A program made the position numbers and the translations under genes. From the NCBI GenBank assembly GCA_003508835.1, contig PUFA01000066.1:4978501-5042500 (forward strand): a DNA stretch of 64,000 nt. The letters are read 5' to 3'. Shown here in pieces: positions 12,121 through 24,390 of the stretch. The notes below the pieces were generated by a model. The model was not told the origin of the DNA, did no database searches, and saw only the letters and a program-made list of their open reading frames with translations. Every line of letters starts with the position of its first letter. The stretch's first letter is position 1. This DNA is from Eonycteris spelaea. Its lineage: Eukaryota > Chordata > Mammalia > Chiroptera > Pteropodidae.

Positions 12121-14290
12121 TACCGAGTTCAGATTTATTTTCAAATAGCGTTGATCTTTTCCGACCGATGAATTAGATCTAGAGAGTAAGGAAAAGAGAA
12201 GAATTCAGCATAGATTCTAGAGCCCAGCAGACCCAAGTTCAAGTCCTCGTTTGGCTCTTTCTCTGGTGATGTGATGAACATTCTCTGCAGATCAATCCCA
12301 TCACCTCATGTAAAGACGGAATTTGAAAGACACACAGCGCCGGTCAGGGCATCGAGTCATGTGCTACACATAACGAAGAAATTAGCCCACCAGCTCTTAC
12401 ACACACACGTGCTCTCACTTGCTGTTGGCCAGGAGTATTCTTTTTTAAGTGGTGAATAAGCTGCCTCAAAGCTGGGCGTTCCTGAGGGCAGGAGGCGCCC
12501 AGGAACTGCCGAGTGGTCCCTTGACTGAAGTGCTGATGAGAGGGTGAAAGCGCATCAGAGAGCCTGAACCCACAGTTCTCCACAGTCCTCAGATCTGACC
12601 GTGGTGGAAACCCAGCCCCCACTCCTGGGCGGGAGAAATCGAAGGGGTGGAAGGTGTTCTCTCCACCGTGGTCCTCACAGCCAGACTGGTCACAGGGAGG
12701 AGCGGTGGAGAACCAGCGTGAGGGTGAGCTGGGAGGTCCAGGGTCTGCACCGTCACTCAGAGAACGAAAGAATCCCGGGGCGAGGAAATCCTTCCCTCGC
12801 TGCGGAACTGGCCACGACGAGAAAGGTCTTCCCGCCTCGAACTTCTGTGATCCAGAGACGGCTGGACGGTTTGGCGCGTGAGCAAAGGCCAGATCGCCTT
12901 CTGACAGTGCCGATTTAGCTTCTCTGAGGGGACGGTTCTTTGCTTTTTTTTTTCCTTCCTTTCTTAATGGGAAGTGGCCACAGCTATGAACTTAGCAAAA
13001 GAAGCAGGTTAAAATGTGTCCGCTCTTGGCTAATGCAGTTAGACGTTTTCGAGAAAAGGCAATGAGAAGTGGTCATTATCCATTATCTGCATGAAATATT
13101 TCAGAGAAAGAAGCAGCCTTTGCCAAAGAGAAAAAAAAGAAAAGAAAAAAAAGAAAAGAAAAGATGTTTGACTTCAAGCCAGGCAAGAAGGAAACAAGAT
13201 CACCTTCGAGCTCTGTGGGATGGCTGTGCTAATGATGTTATTTCAAGTAAAATGGGGATATAGGTCTGAAAAAATACAGATGGTTTCTTGGCTTGTATAC
13301 TTTCTGAAGGTTGTTCTGGACAGTGATTCACTGGCCCCGTTCTTGGCCAAAAAAAGAAAAAAAGAAAAAAAAAAAGAAATCCCTCCAAACTTTGCAGCCT
13401 TGGAAAGAGCTCTATATGCGTGAGTGTGTTTATATATCCCTATTTGGGGAAAATGTTTAGAAAATCAGTATGCACGTTCTGCTGGAAATAGTTGCTGCTG
13501 CTCGAAAACGCAAAGCCTGAAACTCGTGATTTAATTGGAAAGTCTCGGTCCCACTGTGTCGTTTCTTTGTCCCTGTTTCATTTCGCATTGTTTCATCTCT
13601 GCTCCTGATTTACGTCTCCCCTCGTGAGGATAATATCCAGATAATGATTTCGAAACGGGAACTACCAGAAAGCTTACAAAGCCCTCTCCTCACCCTTCTC
13701 CATGAATATTTTCTCACTCTGCTATTTTATATTGTCACCAGGACATTGCCCAATAATAATACATGCTGGACTGAAATTCTAGGTAGCGGAGTATGAAGCA
13801 TCTTTTTAGGAGACCTTCTGCTTTGAGCATTACTCATCTCTCTCGATGCAACGCCCAAGGCTTCCAACAAATGTCTTTTCTCTCGGATGGTAGCTTGCTT
13901 TATTTCTCGAAGATTGCAGACATTATCATTATGGGTAATGACCTAATAACTTGCTATTCGATATTGGCACGGAAGTTCCCAGCACACACACCACTGGCTC
14001 CTTGTATGAATGATTTGATCTTAAGTAACAAACCTCAAACCGGAGGAAGCTCTCTTCTTATGTGTGACACATAGAGAGCTGGTTCATCTCTAATGCAAAT
14101 AGCATCTAAAAGCTGTTGGCTTGGAATAGGATTTAGGGATGAGGAAGAATGCCAGAGTCGACCGATTCGTGTGAGCTCAGGTGGGAGGTCAGGACGTGTG
14201 GTGTTTCGGACGCGCTGGGGACAGGCTTGGGAGGTCGGGCGGTGGTCCCAGAGCCTTGGCGTTTCACCTACTTTCATGTGCGATACTTCT
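12121..14290. other. Intronic DNA with A-rich (AAAAG)n tracts
   Basis: A-rich simple sequence sits at about 13125-13165 and 13350-13380. A possible MIR head lies near 12215-12270 but is too short to call. The block 12600-12900 is GC- and CpG-rich without a recognisable element. Overlapping short frames there look compositional. Confidence 0.45.
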
Positions 14291-14294
14291 CACT

Positions 14295-14450
14295 GTGCTA
14301 TAATGCAACTACTATTATGATTCTCACTTTACAGATGAGGAGGCCGAGCCACTGCAAATGTCAGTAACTTCCCAAGAAGCACACTTCAGCAGTAACTGGC
14401 AGGTCTGAACCGAGGCCGGCCTGATGCCGAGGCCAGCAGGGCTGCCCATC
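14295..14450 (-). repeat. MIR SINE
   Basis: Antisense MIR core 'ctcactttacagatgaggag', followed by the 'tcagtaacttcccaagaagc' and 'ctggcaggtctgaaccgagg' blocks in canonical reverse order. Confidence 0.75.
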
Positions 14451-14704
14451 TTATCGTTAACAGATCGGCCCTTGAATCCGTGACTTTTCTTTCTCCCTTG
14501 CTTGGTGTTTTCCAGTAGAAACTGGGAGCAATTGTGTGAGCCACGGGCATTTCGTCTTCTGATTCCTAGGGAGAGGACAGGGGCTGGGACGCTCAAAGTC
14601 ATATTCTCTTTTCACAAAGGTGGTGCCCGCACGCACATACGAGCATGGGCAGAGAGTAGATTGACCAGATGCCTTGGTTCTAATTGCAGTTTTGCACTTT
14701 GTAG

Positions 14705-14855
14705 CAGGGCTTCTCAAACTTTCCTGATCGTGTGAATCCCCCGCATGATCACTCTTCCGTAGGATGTATAGACGTGGGTGGGGTAGCATTTCTGACAGGG
14801 TCTCAGGTGATGCTGCAGCTGTTGGTCCCAAGACCACACTTTGAGTGTGACAGTG
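14705..14855. mobile_element. MER5A-like hAT DNA transposon
   Basis: Begins 'cagggcttctcaaactttcc' and ends with 'ggtcccaagaccacactttg', the two ends of the MER5A group, with 'tttctgacagggtctcaggt' between them. Confidence 0.7.
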
Positions 14856-15139
14856 AAGGTGACAGTGGACTGTCTCTTTCATTTCCTCCTTTGTCCTGAC
14901 AGAACCTGTCCTGTGAGGTAGTCGGGCTTGGGATGATGACTCCCATTTGTGATTGACAGATGAGGAATCGAAGAGCCAATAGGAGAAAGTGCTAGAAGAG
15001 TACATCTAGTCGTCAAACTTCGGCTTCCCCCGTTCCCTGGGTTCAGGGTTTGCAAACAGACATGTCCCAGACACATGTGATTCATCTGCACAGTTTGGCC
15101 AAACAAAATGCCAACGATGACCCACCCCATGGCTGCTCC

Positions 15140-15462
15140 CTGAGTAGCAATTGTCTTCTCAATGTGGCATGCACTTTCCTGTCCCCACAGTGCCTGGGGC
15201 CTCTCTCGCTGAACGCTCCTCACCTTTCCCACTGGCCTGCTTTGCCCATTTAAGTCACCTGCCTTCCTCCAGTAATGCGTGACCTTTTCACGACCTTTGC
15301 TTCCCAGCCGGCATCCGGCTTCTCTCCATCACTCATCTCTCTACCATCCTCGGCCTTTGGAGAACCACTGTGAAGGAAGTCCCAGTGAAACTTGACTAAA
15401 GTACCTTGCCTGTGATCGCTGCATAATAAATATTTCTTGATTAAATGAACACACATGAGCCA
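15140..15462 (+). repeat. L2-like LINE 3' end
   Basis: It ends with 'aataaatatttcttgattaa', which matches the sense 3' end of L2. The upstream part is much more decayed and its start is a guess. Confidence 0.45.
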
Positions 15463-17355
15463 TAAAGGGATGACAGAGTATTCACTTCCCTCGACTTAAA
15501 CTAGCTTAGTCCTTTCTTGCTGATGACCAAGACATGGGAAAAGTCACAAACCATGATTAGAAAACAACTTTATAGTCCAAATTGCAGTGCCAATGGCCCA
15601 GGAAAGTGCCTGCAACAAGAACACATTAAGTAAATGGACTTTTTGTCTCATACAGACCCCCCACACACCTGTTATGCATCCATCGTCCATGTAAAACGTT
15701 CCAATTAACTGAATGGTCCACAGGAAATAATAAAAGGGATGTCGTTGTGTTTGACGACTTTCAGAAAGCTCGCCATCCATCTCCACAGAGCACTTAGGGG
15801 CTCAGGAAAAGCCTCCTGTCCCTACAGCTGCTGCGTCCTCAACATTCTGTTAGACAAAGAATTCTTATTTGTTAGGTTCCGACATTCAGCTAGAGCGGGG
15901 AGCAAGCCCTTCTCGCTTAATCCACGTGTACACGTCTCACCTATGTTAATGAGTTATATGTGGTGTGGCAGGGATAAAGATCCATGTGCCGTGAATTCGT
16001 TTTTCCTGTTAAAAATTCTCCTGTTTAGCAAGTGCATGAAGGCAGCCGATGTCCCCAGGGAGGCCGAGCCTTGGCTCGTGGTCCCAGGATTCTCTGTAAA
16101 GTGAAGTCTGTGCTCGGAAGTAGCGTCCAGGGTCCCCACAGCCCTCTGGCCCATCACCTCCTGAAACACACACTGATGGATCCCCTCGGCACGGACCCCG
16201 AGGGCCCCTCGCTCGGGGTCTGGCCACCACTGAAATGTAGCTCAGCCTCCTCGAACTACACACTCTTTACTCGGCCTGCCAACGAGAGTGCCAATTAGTG
16301 CCAATAATAATATACATATTAACAGAGTTCTAGACCACAGTCACCCAAACACTAGAGACTCGTGACAGCGGGACCCTCCTCCGTGTCATCTTTTAGCGTA
16401 CCTACTGGGTACATGGCAAGACATCTTTGCGATCCCCTCATTTACTGTGGCATCTTTATGTGATTTTAAACTGTCATTTAGTGGGGTAGATTGGTGAAAA
16501 TGATTCTGTCACCAGCAGATATGTTAAATTGAGTCTTGGTTGAATTCTGGTTTAGTTTCTGAAAATCAGCCTTCTTACATTTTACATTCTCGCATTATAA
16601 TTGTTCCGCGTCCACTGCCACTTTAAAAACTGTCAATGTTTTTACTGTAAACACTTTCTTGTAGATTTTCAAGGCAACTACAAAAATGTATGCCTAGCGA
16701 AAATCTGATATCTAGCATCATGCCACCCGTGAATTATTTTGCACAATTTCATTTAAATCATTCTGACTAGACATTTTTGGAACAATCGAGGTGGTAATTT
16801 TTTTAAAAAATTGTTTCTCCTTTTCTTAATCTTTGATATAAAAAGACGTTTCTAAAATTTAAGGATTTATTTCTGAATTTTACTCATTTGTACGAGGGCA
16901 AAAATTTGCAGCATATGTAATATATTTTTCCCAATGACATTTCTCCTTTTTTAAATCAAGAATTCAGGAGAAGACCATCCTAATATTTGTGTAACGTGTA
17001 TTGGAACAGCTAATGAACATTATCTATGACAAAATTAGCCCATGCTTTCAAAGTTCCCATGTGTGAATCTTTTTTTCGCATCAAAGTCTGCTCACATTAA
17101 GAGTGTATTTTCTGATGCTTCCCAATCTTCATACGCAAACGTATAAATGCACAGCTCAGGGATTTCTGGCTGAGTTTGCACAGAGTCATTCTGGTTTCAT
17201 CACTGAGAAAAGTTACTCAGGATGGTTATCGTTCACGCCTGATCTACGTTGGAGACGAGGGGCTCTCCCCATCACAGGTGCCAATCACACGGCTGAGCAG
17301 TGGAGACAGTTTGCGACTGGCTCCCTCCCGTTCCGTGGCACGATCTAGTCACTCA
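15463..17355. other. Intronic DNA including an AT-rich repeat-free block
   Basis: No gene recognised. About 16430-17110 is AT-rich, non-repetitive and free of recognisable transposons. Such blocks in developmental-regulator introns are sometimes conserved enhancers, but conservation cannot be judged from this one sequence. Confidence 0.4.
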
Positions 17356-17359
17356 GGTA

Positions 17360-18060
17360 CCGTGTGGACATCGCTCTGTGCCGGGACGTGCACTGAGCGC
17401 TGGGAGAGGCAAGGTCTCTGTCTTCGTGGGGATAGACAATTCATCTTTATAACCGAGGTGGGGAGAGAAGGGCGGACGGGTCTCCGAGAAGGCGCCATTT
17501 GAGGCGAAACCTGAAGAACGATAAAGAGTCGACTCTGGGAGGGTCCAGAGGAAGAAGTTTCTAGGCAGGGAACTGGGCACTTGCAAGGAGCCACAGTCAA
17601 TAAAGGATTGTCAGGTGCAAGAAGGAGCAAAGGTAGGCTGTTGTGCCTTAGGCAGGGAGAGCCGGCGAGAGTGACAGAGCAGAGAGGCAGAGGACAGATC
17701 CTGCCAGCTCCTGTCCGTGCGAAGGGTTTGAATTTTATTATAAATGCAGCGGGAAGACAGTAGGAGTTCAAACAGAGCAGTGTCCCCACCCCATACCTTA
17801 GTCCAGCAGCTCTTTGAAAACCAGACTGGAGCCACTTGGTCACCCCGTGAGCAGTGCTGGTCACCCACGAAGAGCGGTGGCCCTGGAATAGAAGAGAATC
17901 GGTCCCCTGAGTCAGTCACTTAGACACAGAACTGACAAGGTTGGCACATGACTTCGCCGCCCTGGGAATGGCGAAGCTCCGTGTGGCTAGTGCCAGACAG
18001 TGGTCAGGGACGAAACGAGACATTTAGGTTGGAAAGGGACACGTTTGCTTTAACCCAGAA
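17360..18060 (-). repeat. L2 LINE fragment
   Basis: Reverse-orientation L2 order: a 'gggatagacaattcatcttt' block, 'gaggcgaaacctgaagaacg', 'gtttctaggcagggaactgg', then 'ggtttgaattttattataaa'. These are the counterparts of known L2 3'-end segments. The region is rich in CpG for so old a repeat. Confidence 0.65.
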
Positions 18061-18776
18061 TCAATAGGGAGGTTCTACGGGGAGCAGTCTTTTCTTATTG
18101 TGTCTTGGTGTAATTTGCCATCATCTTCTTTTGCTAAATAAGTATTCATAAGAATAAACTTGCCACTCATCCACTTTACCAAGATTTACACATGAAGCAA
18201 TCTTATTAAACACATCATCGATAGAGAGAGAGACAGATATTCATTACGTACCCACATCTCCCCCGTCCTGTCTTCTCTCCCTCGCCTCAGCTGCCGGTGG
18301 CAAACAAAAATCACTTAAGTCAAGTGCGCAGTTTTAAATGTATAATATTAAAACGTGTTTTTTAAAAACTCCTTGGAACCCTCAGCCATTGTTAAAATAC
18401 ACTGACTTTGATGGATGCTTTGGCACTTTTTTTTTTTTTTATGAGCCTTTTCAATGCGTTACCTTATCGGATGCATGAGATTTAGTCTGTTCTGCAGAAG
18501 AAAACAGACAAAAAGGGTCTCTCAGCACGAGTAACTCTTCTGTAAAGGTTATAGTAAACATGTCAATGCCTAATTAAGCAGAAAATTTTATCTGTATTGT
18601 GGGGGAGGCATTCGCTGTCTCGACTTTTCTTCTGGGGAATCCATTAGAAGGACAAAGTAATTGTGGAGCTGAGCTGGTCCGGAAAGAGCTCTGCTTCCAA
18701 ATGTCAGCAGAAAAAAAGGAAAGGGGAAAAAAAAAAGCCACTCTTTTTCCCTCGTGCAAAAATGACTATTGGCCGG

Positions 18777-18821
<45 letters not shown>

Positions 18822-19775
18822 ATGCATGTGTACACTTGCACACGTGTATCTTTCCTCAACACACATACAAAATAACATGAATTACTTCCAGGCGTCCTAC
18901 TAAGTGCTCCGTGCTGGGCACTGAAAACACAGAGATGAGAAAACATGGCAACACCCTTAACCGATTGCGATGACAGAAAGTGCTCTTTTATCCCCCAAAG
19001 GTGTTCATGTCTCTGTGTGTGCACGCGCATGTGTGCATACGCACAGACATTTTTCTTTGTTGCTGTCATTTCATTCCCCATATTTGGGGTGGCTGTGTCT
19101 CAGTCGACCTGAGACAGGAGTCCCGGGGAACGCGTGCCGTCCCAGTGTATGAGTGACAAAGTCCCTTTAATTCTCGAAAGCGACTCTGTTTGTTTGATGA
19201 AATTGCCTGATTCTTTGAAAGTATTTCGGTTGGCTCAACAGCGCTTCGTTCATTAATTTTGTAACAGACGTTCTTGAACTCAGTCGTCTGACTCTTTTTG
19301 CAGACATAGAAATTAGTCCGGAAAAAGAAAATGCGGCGAAGATGGCAGGGGTGGTCTAATTCAGTCACTCGGTTATTTTAAACTAAGGGTTTTCTTGCAA
19401 GTAGTGACCACGTATTCATGGGTTTTTGACTAGATTGAGTAGCTTTTGTTTCTTCAAATCAATTTGTGGAACTAGAGACCAGCACACCAATTTAATGAAA
19501 ACGCCACTTGTCAGCCCGCTAGGAGAGCCAAAGCACAACACCAATAGCAATAAAATAATGAACGCAACCACGGAATTGGTTTTGAGACAGAATTTTTACG
19601 TTTCATCTTGTTTTACGGTATCATGCCCTTAAAATCGGCGGCTCTTCTACCCAGCATTCCCACAGTCCTTTCCTCGAGGTGCTTATCCATTTAGTGACAT
19701 TCCATGAAATTCCACTGATTAACCTTTAACCTTTGGGTCTCTGCAACATTTTCTTGCTTTCTTATTCATTAGGTT
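18061..19775. other. Intronic DNA with a (TG)n microsatellite
   Basis: Apart from the (TG)n tract at 18780-18817 I see no named repeat. About 18340-18680 is AT-rich and repeat-free with a T run near 18428. Histidine/threonine and valine/cysteine frames around 18.6-18.9 kb come from the microsatellite. Confidence 0.5.
18780..18817. repeat. (TG)n microsatellite
   Basis: About 19 pure TG units followed by TTTGCATGCATG. Confidence 0.97.
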
Positions 19776-19777
19776 GG

Positions 19778-19965
19778 TAATAGTGGTTAAGACCATGGAT
19801 TTTCTCATCAATGACTCCGTGATACTAGATGTGTGGCCTTGGCAAGTTTCTTAACCTCAAAGCCTCAGTTTCCCCATCTGTGAAATGAAAACAATAATAG
19901 TTCCTACTTCATGTAGCTATTAGATGAAAGTCTGCGTTTGCGGTGGTTAGCACAGTTCTTAGGAG
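19778..19965 (+). repeat. MIR SINE, well preserved
   Basis: Sense MIR: 'agtggttaagaccatggatt' head, then 'gatgtgtggccttggcaagt', 'tcagtttccccatctgtgaa' and 'aataatagttcctacttcat'. One of the clearest MIR copies in the window. Confidence 0.88.
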
Positions 19966-21290
19966 GGACAATGGCTCAGTAACGATTCTTCTTCAGCAGC
20001 AGGGGCCTTTGGAGTTTCTGGTTTGGGGTGCCAGCTGCTTTTCTTCTAAAGAACCCCCTTCTCTCCTACATCACCACCTGCCTTGCGGGACAGACCTTCA
20101 AGGCATAATCACCCCCTTTCCATTCCCTGAGAATGGAAGTAACAACAGCACCTTAGAGCACCTCTCAAGTACCTACCCACACTGAGAGGACAGGAAGACG
20201 CTCACAAGAAAAACATCGCATGAGATCGTGCAGGCCTCGCAAATCTAAGGCTGAATCTCCCTTGCTTTGTGTTTCTTGGTTGCATTTTATCCACGTGGCT
20301 CTGGAAAGGCCAGGTGAAGAAAATGAGCACATAGGCATAAATAGTCCCATTCCTCATCTCCATTGATGGATATTTGCCCATTAATTCCCTTTGCATCCGC
20401 TCTCTCGTGCCTTCATTTTCCCTGTGCAATTACTGGTCCTAAATCCTTTCAGAGAAGGGAAAGCATGCATCCCCAATAGCATTTTGCATCTACAAATCAA
20501 ACGTATAATTGGCATCTCATGACGGGTCCCAACAAATCAAAGTGCATTTGAAATTACAGGCACAAGATCTAGAGGGAATTTTCAGCCTTGTCTGAAAAAG
20601 GTCTTCATAAACCTGTTTGAGAATAATAGGATAGTCCCCAAATCTCCCATTCTAGTGCCATTTGCTATTATTTTAAAATCATTATGTTTGCTGAGCTTAC
20701 ATAATTTCTTGGCTATCAATAGAAGGTCTTATTCAATACTCCATAATCTCTCCCTGTGTGACTCTCTACAAATAAAAATATTATAACAAAAAGACACTGG
20801 CTATCAAAAATGTAATGGCTATACATCCAAATTACTTTTGAGCACTCAAAAATGATTTATTGGGGTGATGGTATGTCAATATAGCCAAATGTCTTGGTGA
20901 ACCTACCATGGAGATGCCAGGGGTCATGTCTTAGTTTTCGTATGAGCCAACGTCCTTCTCTGTGGAGACGCATCTCTAATGGGACTTGAATTTCAATCCA
21001 GCTTTCCCGAAAGTCATACTCATGAATTTAGCAACCACCCCATTACGGGAGTATTAGAGTGATAGTTCTTAAATGTGAAAATTATTAACTTGGGATTCTA
21101 GGCATTTGCAAAGAATTATGACTCCTGCCAATTATAAAAGGGGGGCCTGAGAGAGCACAAAAGACATCATTTGGCTTTCTCCTGTATCCATTGCCCGCAG
21201 TTCATAAAAGTGTAGATTAAATTGCCGTTCAGTTTGATATGGAAAGCACTTAGACCGAGAGAGATTGGGACGGAATATGTAACCTGTTGT
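19966..21290. other. Intronic DNA immediately upstream of TSHZ2 exon 2
   Basis: No repeat or gene recognised. About 20440-20900 is AT-rich, non-repetitive and could be conserved intronic sequence. A polypyrimidine tract leads into the exon at its right edge. Confidence 0.5.
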
Positions 21291-21298
21291 TATTATTT

Positions 21299-21320
21299 CA
21301 TCTCTTCTCTTCTGCTGCAG
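21299..21320 (+). promoter_or_regulatory. TSHZ2: Splice acceptor of TSHZ2 exon 2
   Basis: A pyrimidine-rich run is followed by TGCTGCAG, ending at 21320. The exon then begins GCTACGCCC. In TSHZ2 the first coding exon supplies about 13 residues and one base of the Gly codon, so a phase-1 junction giving G-Y-A-Q-E-E-Q fits exactly. The open frame that runs upstream of this point to 21287 is intronic read-through. Confidence 0.93.
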
Positions 21321-24300
21321 GCTACGCCCAGGAGGAGCAGCTGAAGGAAGAGGAGGAGATAAAGGAAGAAGAGGAGGAAGAGGAAGACAGTGTTTCAGGA
21401 GTTCAACTTCAGAGCAGCAATGAGCCGGGAACGGACGAGGAGCTAGAAACCGGCCCCGAGCAGAAAGGCTGCTTCAGCTACCAGAACTCTCCAGGGAGTC
21501 ACCTGTCCAACCAGGACGCCGAGAACGAGTCTCTGCTGAGCGATGCCAGCGACGCCGTGTCGGACCGTGTGGGTCGCGACGCCGTGGACAAGACAGCGAG
21601 CGCGCACCCCAAGCTCCCAAATGAAACCCACAACTGCATGGACAAAATGACGGCCGTCTACGCCAACCTCTTGTCTGACTCCTACTGGTCGGGCCTGGGC
21701 CTGGGTTTCAAGCTGTCCAACAGCGAGAGACGGAATTGTGACAGCCGGAATGGCAGCAGCAAGACGGATTTCGACTGGCACCAAGACGCCCTGTCCAAGA
21801 GCCTGCAGCAGAACCTGCCTTCCAGACCTTCGTCAAAGCCCAGCCTGTTCAGCTCGGTGCAGCTGTACCGGCAGAGCAGCAAGGTGTGCGGGACGGTCTT
21901 CACCGGGGCCAGCAGGTTCCGCTGCCGGCAGTGCAGCGCCGCCTACGACACGCTGGTGGAGCTGACGGTGCACATGAACGAAACGGGCCACTATCAAGAC
22001 GACAACCGCAAAAAGGACAAGCTGAGACCCACGAGCTACTCGAAGCCTCGCAAGCGGGCCTTCCAGGACGTGGACAAGGAGGACGCTCAGAAGGTTCTGA
22101 AATGCATGTTTTGCGGCGACTCCTTTGATTCCCTCCAAGATCTGAGCGTCCACATGATAAAAACGAAACACTACCAAAAAGTGCCTTTGAAGGAGCCAGT
22201 ACCAGCCATTTCGTCCAAACTGGTCGCCCCGGCCAAGAAGCGCGTCTTCGACGTCAATCGGCCATGTTCCCCCGACTCGACCACAGGCTCGTGCGCAGAC
22301 TCGTTCCCTGCGCAGAAGAACACCGGCTTGCACCTGCCCTCCAACAACCGCTACGGCTACCAGAACGGCGCCAGCTACACCTGGCAGTTCGAGGCCTGCA
22401 AGTCCCAGATCTTAAAGTGCATGGAGTGCGGCAGCTCCCATGATACCTTGCAGCAGCTCACCACCCACATGATGGTCACGGGTCACTTTCTCAAGGTCAC
22501 CAGCTCTGCCTCCAAGAAAGGGAAGCAGCTGGTGCTGGACCCGCTGGCCGTGGAGAAAATGCAGTCGCTGTCGGACGCCCCGAACAGCGACTCTCTGGCT
22601 CCCAAGCCGTCAAGTAACTCGGCTTCTGACTGCTCGGCCTCCAGCACCGAGATAAAGAAAGATGGTAAGAAAGAGAAACCGGAAGATCTCCACAAGGATG
22701 ACAGAGTCACGAAAAGCGAGGAATACGAAGACCCTCTGCAAAAGCCTTTGGACCCTACAATCAAATACCAGTACCTAAGGGAGGAGGACTTGGAAGACGG
22801 TTCCAAAGGTGGAGGGGACATTCTGAAGTCCTTGGAAAATACCGTCACCACAGCCATCAACAAGGCCCAAAACGGGGCTCCCAGCTGGAGCGCATACCCC
22901 AGCATCCACGCAGCTTACCAGCTGTCAGAGGGCACCAAGCCTTCGTTGCCCCTCGGGTCTCAGGTACTGCAGATCCGGCCTAATCTCGCCAACAAGTTGA
23001 GGCCGATTGCACCGAAGTGGAAAGTCATGCCGCTGGCTTCTGTGCCCGCGAACCTGGCCCCTTACACTCAAGTTAAGAAGGAGCCAGAAGACAAAGATGA
23101 GCTCGTGAAGGAGTGTGAGAAAGAAGGTCCCCAGGAAGAGGCGTCGTCTTTCGGCCACATCGAGGGGGATTCTTTCTCCAACGGCGAAACCCCTTCTGAA
23201 TCCAAGAAGGCCGAGCCTGGCCCCCCAAGGAGGAGGACAAGCCGATGAAAGAGGGCGGTGAGAAGGAGCGGCCCCAGCCCTTGGAGCCGGCGTCTTCTGG
23301 GCAATGGGTGCACCCTGGCCGGCCATGCCGCGGCCCTGCCCTGCATCAACCCGCTGAGCGCCCTGCAGTCCGTCCTCAACAATCACCTGGGCAAAGCCAC
23401 GGAACCCTTGCGCTCTCCGTCCTGCGCCAGCCCCAGCTCAAGCACAATCTCCATGTTTCACAAGTCGAATCTCACCATGGCGGACAAGCCGGCGCTGAGC
23501 CCCGCCGCCGCGAGGCCGGCCAGCGTGTCCAGGCGCTACGTGTTCGAGAGCAACGACCAGCCCATCGACCTGACCAAGTCCAAAGGCAAGAAAGCCGAGT
23601 CCTCGCAAGCACAGTCCTGCACGTCCCCACCTCAGAAGCATGCCCTGTCTGACATCGCTGACATGGTCAAAGTCCTCCCCAAAGCCACCACGCCGAAGCC
23701 CGCCCCTTCCTCCAGGGTCCCGTCCCTGAAGCTGGACTTGGACGTCAGGCGCGTTGAGGATGTCTCCAGCGAAGTCTCGACTCTGCACAAGAGAAAAGGC
23801 CGGCAGTCCAACTGGAACCCCCAGCACCTCCTGATCTTGCAGGCTCAGTTTGCCTCGAGCCTCTTCCAGACCTCGGAGGGCAAATACCTGCTGTCCGATC
23901 TGGGCCCACAAGAGCGAATGCAGATCTCAAAGTTTACGGGACTCTCGATGACCACGATCAGCCACTGGCTGGCGAACGTCAAGTACCAACTTAGGAAAAC
24001 GGGCGGGACAAAGTTTCTGAAAAACATGGACAAAGGACACCCTATCTTTTATTGCAGTGACTGTGCCTCCCAGTTTAGAACCCCTTCTACCTACATCAGT
24101 CACTTAGAGTCTCACCTAGGTTTCCAAATGAAGGACATGACCCGCATGGCAGTGGAACAGCAAAGCAAGGCGGAGCAAGAGATCTCCCGGGTGTCGTCGG
24201 CTCAGAGGTCTCCGGAAACCATAGCTGGCGAAGAGGACACAGACTCTAAATTCAAGTGTAAGTTGTGCTGTCGGACCTTTGTGAGCAAACATGCAGTAAA

Positions 24301-24376
24301 ACTTCACCTAAGCAAAACGCACAGCAAGTCACCCGAACACCATTCTCAGTTTGTAACAGACGTGGATGAAGAATAG
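21321..24376 (+). CDS. TSHZ2: Teashirt zinc finger homeobox 2, exon 2 (almost the whole protein), frame broken at 23222-23296
   Basis: TSHZ2 is a nuclear transcriptional repressor acting in development. Counting the Gly codon completed at 21320 as residue 1, I see an acidic Glu-rich N-terminus (about 7-23) and three teashirt-type C2H2 fingers, each C-x2-C-x12-H-x5-H, at 202-224, 262-284 and 367-389. Next come a PIDLT CtBP-binding motif at 748-752, an atypical homeobox containing WNPQHLLILQAQF and TTISHWLANVKYQLRK (about 825-896), then C2H2 fingers at 912-932 and 980-1001. The protein ends FVTDVDEE. The length (1018 residues here plus about 13 from exon 1) matches the family. TSHZ2 rather than TSHZ1 or TSHZ3 is my reading from the remembered human protein. 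The exon cannot be read straight through: one base is missing in the C run at 23221-23226 and two near 23296, with an in-frame TGA at 23246-23248 between them. Every domain on both sides is intact. Confidence 0.95.
23222..23296 (+). other. TSHZ2: Out-of-frame segment with in-frame TGA inside TSHZ2 exon 2
   Basis: Up to GGC at 23219 the reading frame matches TSHZ2. From AAG at 23227 to TCT at 23295 the family-like residues (KEEDKPMKEGGEKERPQPLE) are read in a different frame, and from CTG at 23297 the original frame resumes as LGNGCTLAGH. This needs a one-base loss within a six-C run and a two-base loss near 23296, a net loss of one codon. Read literally, translation stops at 23246 and loses the CtBP motif, homeobox and last two fingers. 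An assembly or base-calling error is the simplest explanation; a real lesion is not excluded. Confidence 0.85.
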
Positions 24377-24381
24377 CTCTG

Positions 24382-24390
24382 CAGGTATGG
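24382..24390 (+). promoter_or_regulatory. TSHZ2: Putative splice donor just after the TSHZ2 stop codon
   Basis: Eight nucleotides after the TAG stop (24374-24376) the sequence reads CAG/GTATGG, a good donor with GT at 24385-24386. This fits a gene whose 3' UTR lies in a further exon, which I recall for human TSHZ2. No matching terminal exon can be identified in the window. Confidence 0.6.

Noticed and set aside
14457..15005. 182-residue antisense open frame
   Set aside because: No recognisable domain; it runs through a MER5A-like element and unremarkable intron.
21287..21320. ATG-started extension upstream of the TSHZ2 exon
   Set aside because: It crosses the pyrimidine tract and AG acceptor. 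The family N-terminus comes from a separate first exon, so this is intron.
21833..22333. 166-residue antisense open frame over TSHZ2 exon 2
   Set aside because: It overlaps the conserved zinc-finger region on the other strand; its length follows from the GC-rich codons of TSHZ2. No signature of its own.
23258..23296. Second open frame beginning at a GTG as a separate gene start
   Set aside because: It is just the resumed TSHZ2 frame after the lesion; GTG is not a credible start here and the first residues match no family.
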